64,000 nt of DNA, taken from contig JAHCVI010000004.1 of NCBI GenBank assembly GCA_019096155.1, forward strand, positions 3,224,001 to 3,288,000, in the 5' to 3' direction. Origin of the DNA: Staphylotrichum longicolle (lineage: Eukaryota > Ascomycota > Sordariomycetes > Sordariales > Chaetomiaceae). A program made the position numbers and the translations under genes. Positions 12,309 to 22,440 of this stretch are shown in pieces (the first letter of the stretch is position 1; every line of letters starts with the position of its first letter). Under the pieces are notes generated by a model. It saw only the letters and a list, made by a program, of their open reading frames with translations, did not search any database and was not told where the DNA came from.

Positions 12309-13783
12309 TCAGGCCCGGGTCCGCTTGGGAGCGTCGGCAGAGAGGTCGTCACCCGACCGCTTATGGCCGGTGCTTTGAGTGCCGCCCTTTACCCGGCGCC
12401 AGCTGTCGAAGGGGCTGCGCTTGGCGGGTGCCTTGACCTTCGGGGTGCTGTCTGCAGCTTTCTTGTTTCCGAAACGCGTGGTACGCGCGGTCGTAGGAGG
12501 AGAAGCCGGCGCGAACCGCGGGGCCTCGGGTGTGTCGGGCGTCTTGCTGATCATGTCCGTCGGCGTCTCCGCTTCGCCCGCCACGTCCGCCTCAATGCCT
12601 GCCAAGACGTGGTCCTCGATATCAGTAGCCGCCTCCTCGTCGTCCAAGATTTGAGACTCGTCCGAGTTGGCTGAGGGGAACAAAAGGCGGGGTTTAATGG
12701 AAGAACGCGTAAAGTGCCGCTTTGTGGGAGATTCGACTGCGCTCTCCAGGCCACCCTCGCCTTCATCCAAGCCCTCACGGCTGGCTGGCTCGTCCATCTC
12801 GGTGAACTTGCGGAACTGCTTCTTTCCTCGGCTGCAAAAAAAAGTCAAGTTAGCAAAATTGGTACCAGACAAGTCAAGAGAAAGATCACATACAAAACAA
12901 TCAGCATGCCGTCGTCACGGCGAACTGCTTCGTCAATCGATACCCTGCCTTCGCCGGGAATGCTGACGGTGCTGCGCTTGCTCCGGCGCCTCGGCGCCTC
13001 GGGAGGGGCGGCGTTGTGTCCGACAAAGAAGGGATTTTCGGCGCTGTGGTCGACCTCGGGGATACGCTCGTGAGAATCGGTATAGATCTGAAACGATGTC
13101 TCGGCGGCTTCAGCGGTATAGAAGCTGTTGGGGTTCTGCGTCTGTGTGCGCATCTTTCTCGGGCTCGGCATGACCTCGTCGTCGTCGCTGTGGAAGAGAT
13201 TGCGCGCGACCGACTTGACCTTGGCCTTGACCTTCTCGTTGGGCGGCTTCTGCGGGGTCTTGGCGGGTGTGATGAGCATTCCGGCGCCAGCCATCGCGCC
13301 TGTGCGACGAGAAAGCGACTCTGGCTTGGGCGCGGGCGCGGGTGACAATCCGAGGGCGACTGCAGCACTGGCGGTTCCTTCGGCGGTCAGAGTGCCCGAA
13401 GCCCTGCGCGACGGGTCCATGGGGGGGATGCGCTTCTTTTGCGGCGAGAGAGCAGGTGTGGCCATGGTGGAAATGAAGCGCTTCTTGGTGGATTTGGGCG
13501 AACCGACTGAGCTTTCTTGCTGATGGGAGGAATGGTGCCGAGAAGAAGGCTGCGGGGACGGTGTTCGGTGAGAAGCCCGCTGAGCGATGCGGGTCGATTT
13601 GCGGGGGGAGTAAGGCTCGTAAGAATCGGAGTACCCGTGTTGAGGTGCGGGAGGCGTTCGAATTCTCGAGGTCGGTCCTGGGGAAGGTGTTGATGGGCCC
13701 GCGGCTCCATTGTGCCCGCCATTTCCGCAAGTCCAAAAGTAGCCGAATGCGCAAGGGCGCGTTTCTTTGGCAGTTTGAAGCAC
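12309..13783 (-). CDS. Unknown Ser/Pro-rich, basic protein with many CDK sites
   Basis: I do not recognise the family. The predicted product is about 470 residues: exon 13783-12894, a 62-nt intron (12893-12832, donor GTATGT, acceptor TTTGCAG, phase 2) and exon 12831-12309. It is low in complexity and basic, with at least five full CDK consensus sites: YSPRKS, SPQKKR, TPQKP, SPRKMR and SPTKRH. It also has RRRSKR, and a C-terminus with SPFDSWRRVKGG and APKRTRA that could serve as nuclear signals. No membrane segment, zinc site or enzyme motif was seen. It is divergent from DUO1 with MCB-like sites between them, so a cell-cycle role is plausible but inferred. The start is uncertain: 13783 is the most upstream in-frame ATG, and the first convincing coding sequence begins a little later, around GPSTPSPGP. 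Confidence 0.7.
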
Positions 13784-14484
13784 GCGAAACGTGCGCGATC
13801 AAACGCGGGAGCTGTGCAGCGAACAAAGAAAGGCGGCAGGGTATGGCCCGAGTTTGTAGCGAGTTGTTGAGTGATTGCGAGATGGAACGAGATCGGAGGT
13901 GACTCGAGGGATGCAGCAAGACGGCAAAGTCGAACTCGGCAACGAACAAGCAACAATTGAAACAAATCGCGCAGCAACCAGTTCACAACGGCCAGCACCC
14001 AGGGCAACAGTAAGATATGCTGGGATCCTGGCGTAGAGCAGGAGTGGGTGTTGTTTCGAGAGTGTAGGGTGCGAAATTGGGGTGGGATGCAGATTCGGAA
14101 TGGAGATGGTGGAGGAGAAATGGATGCGAAGAAGGGGCTGGGGAACGTCTGCCGTTGCTTTCGAGGGCACGCCCAGCCTCCCATTGGACTCCAGCCCCCC
14201 GGTCACTCGATTAATGGTCCGACGCGAAAACGCGACGCCCCACAGTTGGGCAAGACGCGTCTTGGGCGGGTGGACCCTGGTGAACCCCGCCCCCTCCAAT
14301 CCCATCTCAACAACACATTTGCACATGGCACAAAAGTCAACAAAGCAACGTCATCAACACATTGCACATGCCCAACGCCAACACTGCGAGCCAAAATAGG
14401 GGTCCAACAACTGTTTCTCGATTCCGGAGCTGTGCATCAGGGACCTGAGACGACTTCACTCGTGGACTCACACAACAGCGCACC
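13784..14484. other. Divergent intergenic region of the unknown protein gene and DUO1
   Basis: About 0.7 kb shared by two divergent genes. The only feature I can name is the ACGCG cluster listed separately at 14222-14260. Overlapping open frames here show no family features. Confidence 0.6.
14222..14260. promoter_or_regulatory. MCB-like ACGCG cluster
   Basis: Two ACGCGA/AACGCGA elements (from 14222 and about 14229) and a perfect palindromic ACGCGT at 14255-14260 lie within 40 bp. They are about 225 bp upstream of DUO1 and 440 bp upstream of the divergent gene. ACGCGT is the MluI cell-cycle box bound by MBF-type factors in yeasts. That it acts here is inference from sequence and from the neighbouring genes. 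Confidence 0.5.
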
Positions 14485-15230
14485 ATGGCCGACGAATTTG
14501 ACGACTCCTACCAGGACGACTCGTTCGTATCCCATTCGACCCCTGCGCCGGGTCGGCCGAAGGCCCCTAGCAACCCGAATTCCCGATTCGACACCGATGA
14601 AGCTCGCGAAGCGGCACTGCGCAAGGAGTTGGAAGGTGTCAGGAAGATCAACGAGGTGATAGAGGGTGTCATCGGGACACTGGAGCGCGCTAAGGGGAAC
14701 ATGGGCGTATGTTGCGACCACTCAACATGCTGGATGCATGCGCTGACTGACTACTCGGCATATAGACGGTCGCCAAGACAGTCGACAACGCCTCGACTCT
14801 GCTCAACACCTGGACCCGTATTCTCTCGCAGACAGAACACAACCAGCGGCTGATTCTCAACCCGGAATGGAAGGGCTCAACCCAGGACGTGATTGAGATG
14901 GAGAACGAGGCGCTGCAGAAGCAACAAGAGGCCGAGAGACGGGCAGCCGAGGCGGAGCGGCGACGCGAGGAGGCGCGGAGGAAAGCAGAGGATGAGGAGA
15001 GGAGAAGAGCAGCCGGTACCGCGTCCTCATCATCAAGAGGGATTGGCCGCGGCGTCCCGAGAGGGAGAGTGAGAGGGCTGACAAGGGGCGGGGCGACGTC
15101 TACAACGACCTCGTCAGCTCACGGCGCCGACACCACATCGAGCAGCGTTGCAAGCTCGAGGAACGCTTCGGGGATAGGTAGGGGCGGGTTCGGGTATACC
15201 CGTGGAGCGCGGTCGAGAGGTGTGAGGTGA
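14485..15230 (+). CDS. duo1: DASH complex subunit Duo1
   Basis: Duo1 is part of the DASH/Dam1 ring that couples kinetochores to spindle microtubules in fungi. The prediction is 228 residues: exon 14485-14706, a 59-nt intron (14707-14765, donor GTATGT, acceptor ATATAG, phase 0) and exon 14766-15230. The conserved Duo1 core runs from LRKELEGVRKINEVIEGV through LLNTWTRILSQTEHNQRL to LNPEWKGSTQDV, and is followed by a charged EAERRAAEAERRREE coiled coil and a Gly/Arg-rich tail with GRGVPRGRVRG and RGARSRGVR. The splice falls inside the conserved helix (GNMG-TVAKTVDNAS), which supports it. The ATG lies in a good context (CACCATGG). Confidence 0.93.
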
Positions 15231-15379
15231 AACTGGCGCCTCGGAGAGCAAATGTGTATCCTGATTATGGCCTCTTGCCGTGAGGCCCCGAACGCCTATC
15301 CTGACCCTCCTGCCCCAGAGTAATACACACCCAAGACCCTACAGAGTCTCGCAAAATAGACAAGATACCCAAAAGACCC

Positions 15380-16806
15380 TTACGCCTTCTTCTTGAAGAA
15401 GTCGCTCATCTTCTTCATTCCGGACGTGTTAACCTTCATGAGGTTCTTGACGCCCCGGCTCATGCTCGCCTTCTTGGCCTTCTCCTCCGCCTCCATCTTC
15501 CTCCGTTTTTCGGCGCGCTCATCCGCCTCCTCGTCCGCCATCCTCTTGCGCGAAAAGTCAGTCGTCCTCGCCGCGGCAGCTTCTTGGCGCAACTTTGCCA
15601 GCTGCGCAAGGTACTCATCTAGCGGTTTGAAGTCGACCAAATCCGTCTCTTTGGCGAGCTGCCCCTTTAGCATCTCCGCAATCGCCGGCGCGATATAGCT
15701 CGAGCAGATAAAGTTGAACGCGACCCTCAACCGCTGCAGCTTGACCACCTTCTCCGACGCCGTCATCGCGCTCGACACCTCTCCTCCCCCGATACCCTCT
15801 CCATCCGTAACCGACGTAGCGGCCGTTGACGCCGTCGACACCTGCGAGTCCGCCAAACTCCCCACCGTCTCCGTCGACGCAACACTCCCCTGCGACTCCT
15901 CCTCCCCGCCCACCGGCGTCACACTCCCACTCCCATTCCCATCCCCACCGCACTCGCACCCGCACCCCCCAAACACTCCTAAACCCTCACCCCCACCACC
16001 GGCGCCTCCAGCTCCCTCCTTACAAACCTCTCCTCCATACTCCCCGGCAACGAACCCTCCCCCCCCTGAACCATCCGCCTCGCCTTCCCCAGCACCTCCC
16101 GCACCACCCTGGCCTCGCTGACGCGGTACATGCTCTCGTCGCCCGCCTGCACCACGTCGCACACCGCCCGCAGCCGCGCCTCCACCGCCTCCCGCGCGGA
16201 CGGGGTTGAGTGCAGGATGTCGGCTAGGTGGCGGGCCGGGTCGGGGAGGGCGTCGAGGTGGTCTTCGAGGGAGAGGAACATGCGCTTTTGTTTTTCTTGG
16301 GGTTGGTGGGTCGTGGGGGAGGTGGGGGAGGAGGAGGAGGTGGTGCTGCTGCTGAAGAGGGCCGGGAGGAGGAGGAAGAGCGGGTCATAGGGGGTGGCGA
16401 GGTGGAGGGCGGGGGACTGGATCGTTTGGGTGGTGTTGTTGTTGTTGCTGTCTTCGTCGTTGGTGGTGGTGGTGGTGGTGGTGGTGGTGATGGTGGACGT
16501 GGTAGGCTGGATGAGCCAGCTGCGCGGGGCAGACTTGGGCGGGGAGACGGTGGTGAACTCGAAGAAGCCTGCTGAGGGGCACACGAGGTAGCGCGTGGGC
16601 TTGTTGTAGCGCGGATGGTGGAGGGTGAAAACGCGGGCGGAGGAGGAGGCGGTTTTGGGGAGGATAAAGAGTTTGGGCGGGTTGGTAGAGCAGGCCGGGA
16701 GGGAGTAGACGGAGGAGGAGGAATTGTTGGTGCTGCTGCTGCTGCTGGTCTTCTTGTCGCCCTTGGACGCTGGCGCTGTGGCGCCTTTGGACCGTGTTCT
16801 CGCCAT
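15380..16806 (-). CDS. RNH202: Ribonuclease H2 subunit B (Rnh202-like)
   Basis: The B subunit of the heterotrimeric RNase H2, which removes ribonucleotides from DNA and degrades RNA:DNA hybrids. The N-terminal half has the barrel-forming segment with KLFILPKT, YLVCPSAGFFEFT and SWLIQPTT. The middle has the helical region MFLSLEDHLDALPDPARHL. The C-terminal part (RVAFNFICSSYI, LDEYLAQLAKLRQE) ends in GMKKMSDFFKKKA, similar to the PCNA-binding tail of this subunit. The two parts lie in different frames. I join them with an intron 15990-15890 (donor GTGAGG, acceptor CGCAG, phase 0), giving about 441 residues. That intron has no good branch site and sits in low-complexity DNA, so an assembly error is the alternative. 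A run of Thr codons (about 16462-16490) encodes a variable loop. Confidence 0.88.
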
Positions 16807-17478
16807 GACTGGACTGGATTATTCTGGATTATGAAAAACCGAAAAACAGGAGTGCTGTTGTATGGTGCATTGGTCCTCTTGGTGATTGTGACTGCTTCCC
16901 TGGTGTTGATCTCGCAGTCAATTGCAGAATCATCTTTTGGTGTTGATGCAGGGGCATCAACAGCCCCGGACCCCTGTAAAGTGCGACGCGATCTGACGCG
17001 TGGGGAGCGCGTAGCGCAGATCTCGCGCGTCTTGGCCTTGTGCCTTGGAATCGCGCTCCATCGACGCCACGAATTCCTCCCACACACCACCCACCCCCTT
17101 ATCGAGAAACTGCGGCTTATCGGGTACTCGATGTGCAAGATCGTCGACGACACCTTGCGACGACGGTGAACACTCCAGACGCAAAACATTTTTTTTCTTT
17201 TTTTTTCTGAGTTGCTGAATGCGCCGCTGCACTCACCCGACGATGGTCCCCTTGTCGCACATTAATTGGCTGACGTAGGCACCCCGGCCCGCCAACTTCC
17301 CTCGTTCGTCCTGTTCCCTGTTTCACCAGGCGCCGGTAAACAAACCGCAGTTTTGCAGCTTTGCAGCTTCGCAGCTTTGCAACCGGAGTTTTGGCTTTGT
17401 TCCCTCTTCTCTCGAGACCGATACCGGCACCGATCTCGAATTTTGGGGCCGACTGAGGGCTGTTTGAAGCAGCCCACT
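16807..17478. other. Divergent promoter region of RNH202 and mcm10
   Basis: A 0.67-kb interval between two divergently transcribed replication genes. It carries the ACGCG pair listed at 16986-17001, a T-rich run at about 17189-17206 and a repeated TTTGCAGCTTTGCAGCTTCG-like stretch near 17353-17382 in the mcm10 5' leader. Confidence 0.6.
16986..17001. promoter_or_regulatory. MCB pair in the RNH202/mcm10 divergent promoter
   Basis: ACGCGA at 16986-16991 and a perfect ACGCGT at 16996-17001, followed by further GCGCG steps. The position, 180 bp from one gene and 480 bp from the other, and the S-phase roles of both neighbours fit MBF-type G1/S control. The function is inferred. Confidence 0.5.
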
Positions 17479-20099
17479 ATGGTTGCCCAATGGCCCCCGC
17501 GATCGCCCCACGAGGCGCTACTCAGCACCCCAGGAGGACGAGAGAAACTACGGCGCCTCGCGGAGCGCACGTCTCCGTCGCCCTCTCCGTCGCGGCTCAG
17601 AACATCGCGGTCGATATCGGCTCTCGCTTCAAGACCGGGGACAGGGGAAGATGGGCTTTTTGAGGGTGGAGACATGGACGAAGACGAGGACGAGGAGACG
17701 CTGCAACTCAAGCTTCAGGCGATCCAAGCCAGGTTACGGCTCAAAAAACTGCAGGCCGCCAAGGCGCAGAAAAAGAGCACAGCGCCCCCAGCGCCAGGGC
17801 CAGGAGATGGAGGCGGCATGAGGGAGGTTCCCATACAGTCGAAGCTTGCAGCAGCGCGGGACAGGTTGGACAGGCAGGCAGCAGGAGATGTCGTCCAGGT
17901 CCCGGCTTCGCCAGTCCGAAAGGCCCAGCCCACCTCAGACGTCCAGACTTCGCCGCAGAGGGTGTTGATGGGGATTGACAAGGGCCTCAGGGGGGCCGAT
18001 GTGTCCTTGAAGAGAGCCCCGAGTCAGAAGGCCCTAAACGACACGCGCCAGGTCCAACAAGGGGGTTGGTTGCGACGAACAGAGTCACGGCTCAGCGACC
18101 AAGCGCAATCAGCACCGTCTCGGCCCCTAAGTTTTAACGAGCGGCTCGCCTCTGCCCGAACCGAGGAGGTTGCTCGGCAGGAGAAGAGAGAACGGGCACA
18201 AAAACAACGGAGCACAGCGTTTAGTGTTGGGAGAGAGGAGATGGAGGGCTACAAGACAAAGGCCCAGGAGCTACCAGAGCTTCCGTCCAAGCCACAAGAG
18301 TTCTCGAGGGAGCAGATTCTCTCGTCATTAGGAAGACCATCCGGTGGTCAACTACAACGCAGCAACACAGCGCCCAGCATGCGGTCAGGGGAGCAAGTTG
18401 GGGACACCAGCGACCCTTTTTCATCATCAACTACCGGAACCCCTGGCTCAGAAGGCGCCTTTGAGCCTTATTCAGGGCTGCATCTCTCGAAGCGAATCCT
18501 GCCACACAACGTGCTGGCCCGCGCCGTCTCGGGCAAGAAATCCTATCTCCTCAAAGACCTCCTTCGCCAAGTCAAGGCACCCGAATGGTCTCTCCCCGAC
18601 GACGAGCCCGACGTTGTCATCTTTGCGATCGTCGCGAGCAAATCTGACCCTCGAAGCCACCGGCCCGGCCCGGGCGGTGACGGCAAAGCCCAACAAGACC
18701 GTGGCAAGTACATGGTGCTCACGCTCGTCGACCTCACTTTCGAAGTCGAGCTTTTCCTCTTCAACTCTGGCTTTGACCGGTTCTGGAAACTGACTCCGGG
18801 CACGGTGCTGGCCATTTTGAACCCGGGCATCCTCCCTCCTCCGCCCGGCCGCGAAGCAACCAACCGCTTCGGGCTTGTGATCAACTCGGACGAAGATACT
18901 ATTCTCGAGATCGGCAACGCGCGCGACATTGGCTACTGCAAGAGCATAAAAAAAGATGGCTCCTACTGCAAGAGCTGGGTCAACGCGCGCCGCACCGAGT
19001 ACTGCGAGTTTCACACCAACGAAGCCGTGCGCAAAGCCCGCACAGCGCGCATCGAGATGAGCTCGACGGCCGGTTTTGGTGGCGACGGCCCCCGCGGACG
19101 CACCAATTCCCGGCGACTCCACGGCAAGCCCGAGGACGAGCAACTCAAACGCGGCGGCTACGACCGCTCGACCCAAAGCCAGTACTTCATCAGCACCGCC
19201 CATCGCGCGACGGACCCGGACGACGAGCGGATAACCGGAATCGCCGACCGCAAAGAGCGCGAAGAAGGTCTCAAGCGCCGCCTCGCCCAAAAGGAGAAGG
19301 AGCGCGACATCGCCCGCCGTTTGGGGGAGTTCGGCGCCGGCGCAGGAAAGGACTACATGACCCGTGCCGCCTCCCGTCCATCCACCACCACCGCCTCCTC
19401 CTCCTTTACCTCCTCCTCTTCATTCACAACAAGACCCCGCCCACCGCACGCCAGCTCCAGCTTCTCCTCCGCCACATCCTCCTTCTCCTCCTCCGCGGCC
19501 CCGACCTCAGCCACCACCTCCGCCTCCTCCCTCGGCACCGCAGCAGCAGCCGCAACAGCAGACGACCAGCGCCAACAGCTCGACGCGCGCGCGCTGGGAC
19601 TCGTCGGCCGCCGCGGCGCAGACCAGCCCAAGATCCACCTCGGCCCGGCGCCCACCTTCAAGCGCAAGCGCCGAGTCCTCGGGGTCGTGCTCCACCGTCG
19701 TCTCGTCAGCAGCAACGAACAACGCGGGCAACAAAGCCCCGCTGGGCTGGGGCACCAGCCTCAAGGACAAGCTGGGGCGGATGAAGGAAGGGGAGAGGCT
19801 CGACGGGCGGACGATGGATCCTCCCCTCCTCCTCTCCGCCACCTGCCACTTCTCATATGACATCGGCGCCAGTACCGGTTTTGAGCGCTGGGTTTGGGGG
19901 TGCGGGTGGTGGTGGTGGGGTGGCGGCGCGGCGGGGGAGTAAGTCGCCTGTGAGGAAAAAGACGCGGTTTGTGACGAGAAGGGGATCCGCGAGGCGGGCA
20001 GGGGAGTTTGGGGGAGCCGCTGTCGGCGGCGCTCAAGACGCGCCGGCAGGTGGTGCTGTTGGATGACGACGGGGATGATGAGTTGATTATTGTAAGGTG
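17479..20099 (+). CDS. mcm10: DNA replication initiation factor Mcm10 (3' part with apparent frameshifts)
   Basis: Mcm10 activates the CMG helicase and links it to DNA polymerase alpha. No intron is needed. The start at 17479 gives MVAQWPPRSPHEALLSTPGG; the frame is open further upstream to 17266, but that part has a biased, unlikely composition. An N-terminal coiled coil (LQLKLQAIQARLRLKKLQAAKAQ) is followed by the OB-fold (roughly residues 330-484) and the Mcm10 zinc finger near residue 485 with GYCKSIKKDGSYCKSW and EYCEFH. Beyond about 19680 the family sequence changes frame four times: TFKRKR, then GWGTSLKDKLGRMKEGE, then KKTRFVT, then EKGIREAGR, then SAALKTRRQVVLLDDD ending at 20099. The net shift is zero. 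In the unshifted frame translation would stop at 19858-19860. I treat the shifts as probable sequence errors, because this is an essential gene. Confidence 0.9.
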
Positions 20100-20551
20100 A
20101 GGTTGGGTGGGTAAAGGAGGGAGGGGTATGGGATATGTGGGTTTGGACGGTTGGGCATTTCTGTGTACAACATTGGCTTTTTGGGGGCAGTTAGGTTAGG
20201 GGCTGGCCATTGATGGAAGCATACCTTAGGGCACTTGTGTCCGGGGTGGGTCTAGGTTGGGTTGAATTCATCGGGTTGGTCTTCAGGACAAGGTTGCGGC
20301 AGTATTATCCAAGCTCGGATGAGTGTGGGCTCTGAATTAGAACGGGCACTTGATTTGTGTCTGAATGTTTACACAATTCGTGCGTGTGTCAGTGTCCGGA
20401 CTGCCGTTTTTGGCTGGTGAGGACCCACCATTTTCAGCAGGCAAGCCCGCCCAACTGCAAACCAACCAACCCACCTCGCAACATCCCACTCCACGTCCCC
20501 AGGTCCAAGTTCACGAATCCCCGAGCCTCACGCAACCCCCCGGCTCCCACC
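20100..20551. other. Intergenic, left edge of the accessory island
   Basis: 3' flank of mcm10 and 5' flank of the next gene. No coding signal was seen. Short GGTTAGG runs occur near 20190-20200. Confidence 0.5.
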
Positions 20552-21526
20552 ATGGCGGAAATCGCACCAAGATCAGCGACATCTCCATCAACATCGGCAT
20601 CAGCTTCATTAGCGCCCACTATCCCGACTTCGGTAGAGTCGACACAAGATGACGGCCCCTCAACTACGCAATTCCAATTCACTAATATCCGAGATCTCTT
20701 CGCCGTGATCAACAACGCTACTAGCGATTTCCTTGCTATTACAGGTATAGTATTGCTCTCTTATATCTATATACCTAACTAGTAGACTAATTCTTATTTA
20801 GGCGTCTCCTCTAGCGTCGTTTCCGAAATCGAGCGTGAGCGAGATAAGCGACGCCGGAAGTTCCGTCTCCGTCGCTACGAAAGCGATCGCCAGATCCTTT
20901 ACATCACGATCCCGACTGACCTACACGAAGCACTCCACACCAAGCTTTATGAATGCTATCGTGACAAACTTGTTGAAAGCGGCAGAAAAGCTAGTTGGAA
21001 CACGATCGGTAGTGCTACACGTCGACCGCAACAAGGTCATCCAGGAGGAGATGGTGGAGAGAGTGACTCTTCTGGCGGTCCAGAGTCAGAACGCGGTATA
21101 AAAGGATCCTGGCCGACACTTGTGATCGAGGCAGGCGATTCGGAGTCGTTAAGCGAGCTTCGTAAGGATATGCGCTGGTGGTTTTTCACCTCGGAGCATC
21201 AAGTCGGTATCGTTCTGCTCGCCAAATTCGAACGTATACGCCGGGTCCTCATCTTGGAGAAGTGGGAGGAAGAGCCCTGTATAACTCGCCCAGGGGCAAC
21301 GACAACACGAAATGCCGCTGCCCTTCAGCCGGTGCTCCGACAGACCATTACGATCACCGAAATCTCCACTAACCCCGTCTCATATAACGTCGCTAGAGGC
21401 GCGTTAGTATTAGGGTTCAGGCTCCTATTTCTTCGAGATCCAGGACCTGGAGAGGGAGACTTCGTCTTGAGCGTTCAAGAACTACAGGCCTACGCGGAGA
21501 AGGTGTGGAGGATGGTGTCAGATTAG
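20552..21526 (+). CDS. Dispersed fungal family protein, possible Uma2/PD-(D/E)XK-like fold
   Basis: Predicted 305 residues: exon 20552-20744, a 57-nt AT-rich intron (20745-20801, donor GTATAG, acceptor TTTAG, phase 1) and exon 20802-21526. The start has a strong context (CACCATGG). Conserved-looking blocks are RRYESDRQILYITIPT, GHPGGDGGESDSSGG, WPTLVIEAGDSESL, LRKDMRWWF, IVLLAKF and ILEKWEEEP. From memory these match a large, patchily distributed family in filamentous ascomycetes with no established function. The LVIEAG...IVLLAKF...ILEKW pattern resembles the core of Uma2-type nuclease-like domains, but I cannot confirm the fold or the active residues. Its composition and AT-rich intron differ from the housekeeping genes on either side, which fits an accessory gene. 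Confidence 0.75.
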
Positions 21527-22197
21527 ATACTCAGCGGCCAATCAGAATTGGCGTCGTCGACTCCCGCATACGAATTACATCGGTTGAAGTGTTTGGTTTC
21601 GCCACGCTATCTCACTGTGGCGTTCCTTTTGGAAACGCCATCACGTCGTAAGAAATGAATATAGCCTCACGGGGCCGGAAAGTCGGGAGTCCAAGCAGTC
21701 CAAGCCGTCCTTCAATAACTAGTAGCATCTCATTGCCTTGTGGATGTCACAAACAGTAGACTGTAAATGAATCCCGTGTAAGTCTATCTTCAGTCTTCTC
21801 GAGGGTGATAAAGGCGAGGGCGCGAGGCTAGAGAACCGTGTGCCAGATCCTCCTAGAATAATGCAAGGAGCCTCCTTTCTGAGTAACAAAGCGCCATGGA
21901 GACTCACGAGGCAAAGAAAGAACCAAGTCGTGGCCGTAAGCCTTCCCGCGAGCGGATCATGATTCTTCCAAGTCCAGGCCAGATACCGCCTCGACCGAGG
22001 ACAAGATGCAAACCCAGACCAAAGGATCCAATAGGACAAGAAAATGCATCGTCTCCAGCAGCTTCTTTAGTTGTCGACTGATCAGGTGTGCTGAACCAGT
22101 CCATCAAGCCTAGGATCCACAACTAGACCTCCAGAGCCAGGGTCGGAGCGTCGAGCCTCGTCCTTGTCGGGATCGCCAAAGCAGACCATGGCGAGTC
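21527..22197. other. Accessory-island segment with possible 3' remains of a membrane-protein gene
   Basis: On the minus strand one frame reads GLMDWFSTPDQS near 22100, and another reads WFFLCLVSLHG near 21900. They are in different frames, and I cannot join them confidently to the two-helix exon just upstream (22440-22198). The plus strand shows nothing recognisable. Confidence 0.35.
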
Positions 22198-22440
22198 TCA
22201 CCGCCGTGACGGTTCCGTGAGAAAAATGTACAGACCCAACAAGCCCACCGGAGCGGAGGCGATGGTGTCGTAGATGAACCTCGCGACAATGCGCTTCCGC
22301 CTTGTGAGTTGCGAGATATTCGCTGCCCCCGTCCACCAGCACACCACGCGGTCAGCGCGCATGTACAGCGGGGGCAATATAAACACGGCGTAGGCGGTTA
22401 CCGCGATCGTAAGCCACACGAGGACCGGGTCGGAAGTCAT
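22198..22440 (-). CDS. Two-helix membrane protein piece, probably a first exon or gene remnant
   Basis: An 80-codon frame starting at ATG 22440. It encodes a hydrophobic helix (VLVWLTIAVTAYAVFILPP), a basic loop with TRRKRIVARF and a second helix (SAPVGLLGLYIFL), then stops at 22198. I do not recognise the family. Downstream on the same strand a different frame carries MDWFSTPD, a motif also found on the plus strand at about 25116-25143 (MSWFSTPD), so this may be the 5' exon of a multi-pass protein whose 3' part is decayed or spliced. Evidence that it is a working gene is weak. Confidence 0.4.
   Translation of the reverse strand: MTSDPVLVWLTIAVTAYAVFILPPLYMRADRVVCWWTGAANISQLTRRKRIVARFIYDTIASAPVGLLGLYIFLTEPSRR

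Noticed and set aside
17266..17478. Upstream in-frame extension of Mcm10.
   Set aside because: The extra 71 residues are Cys/Phe/Leu-rich from a TTTGCAGC repeat; the ATG at 17479 begins sequence typical of the family.
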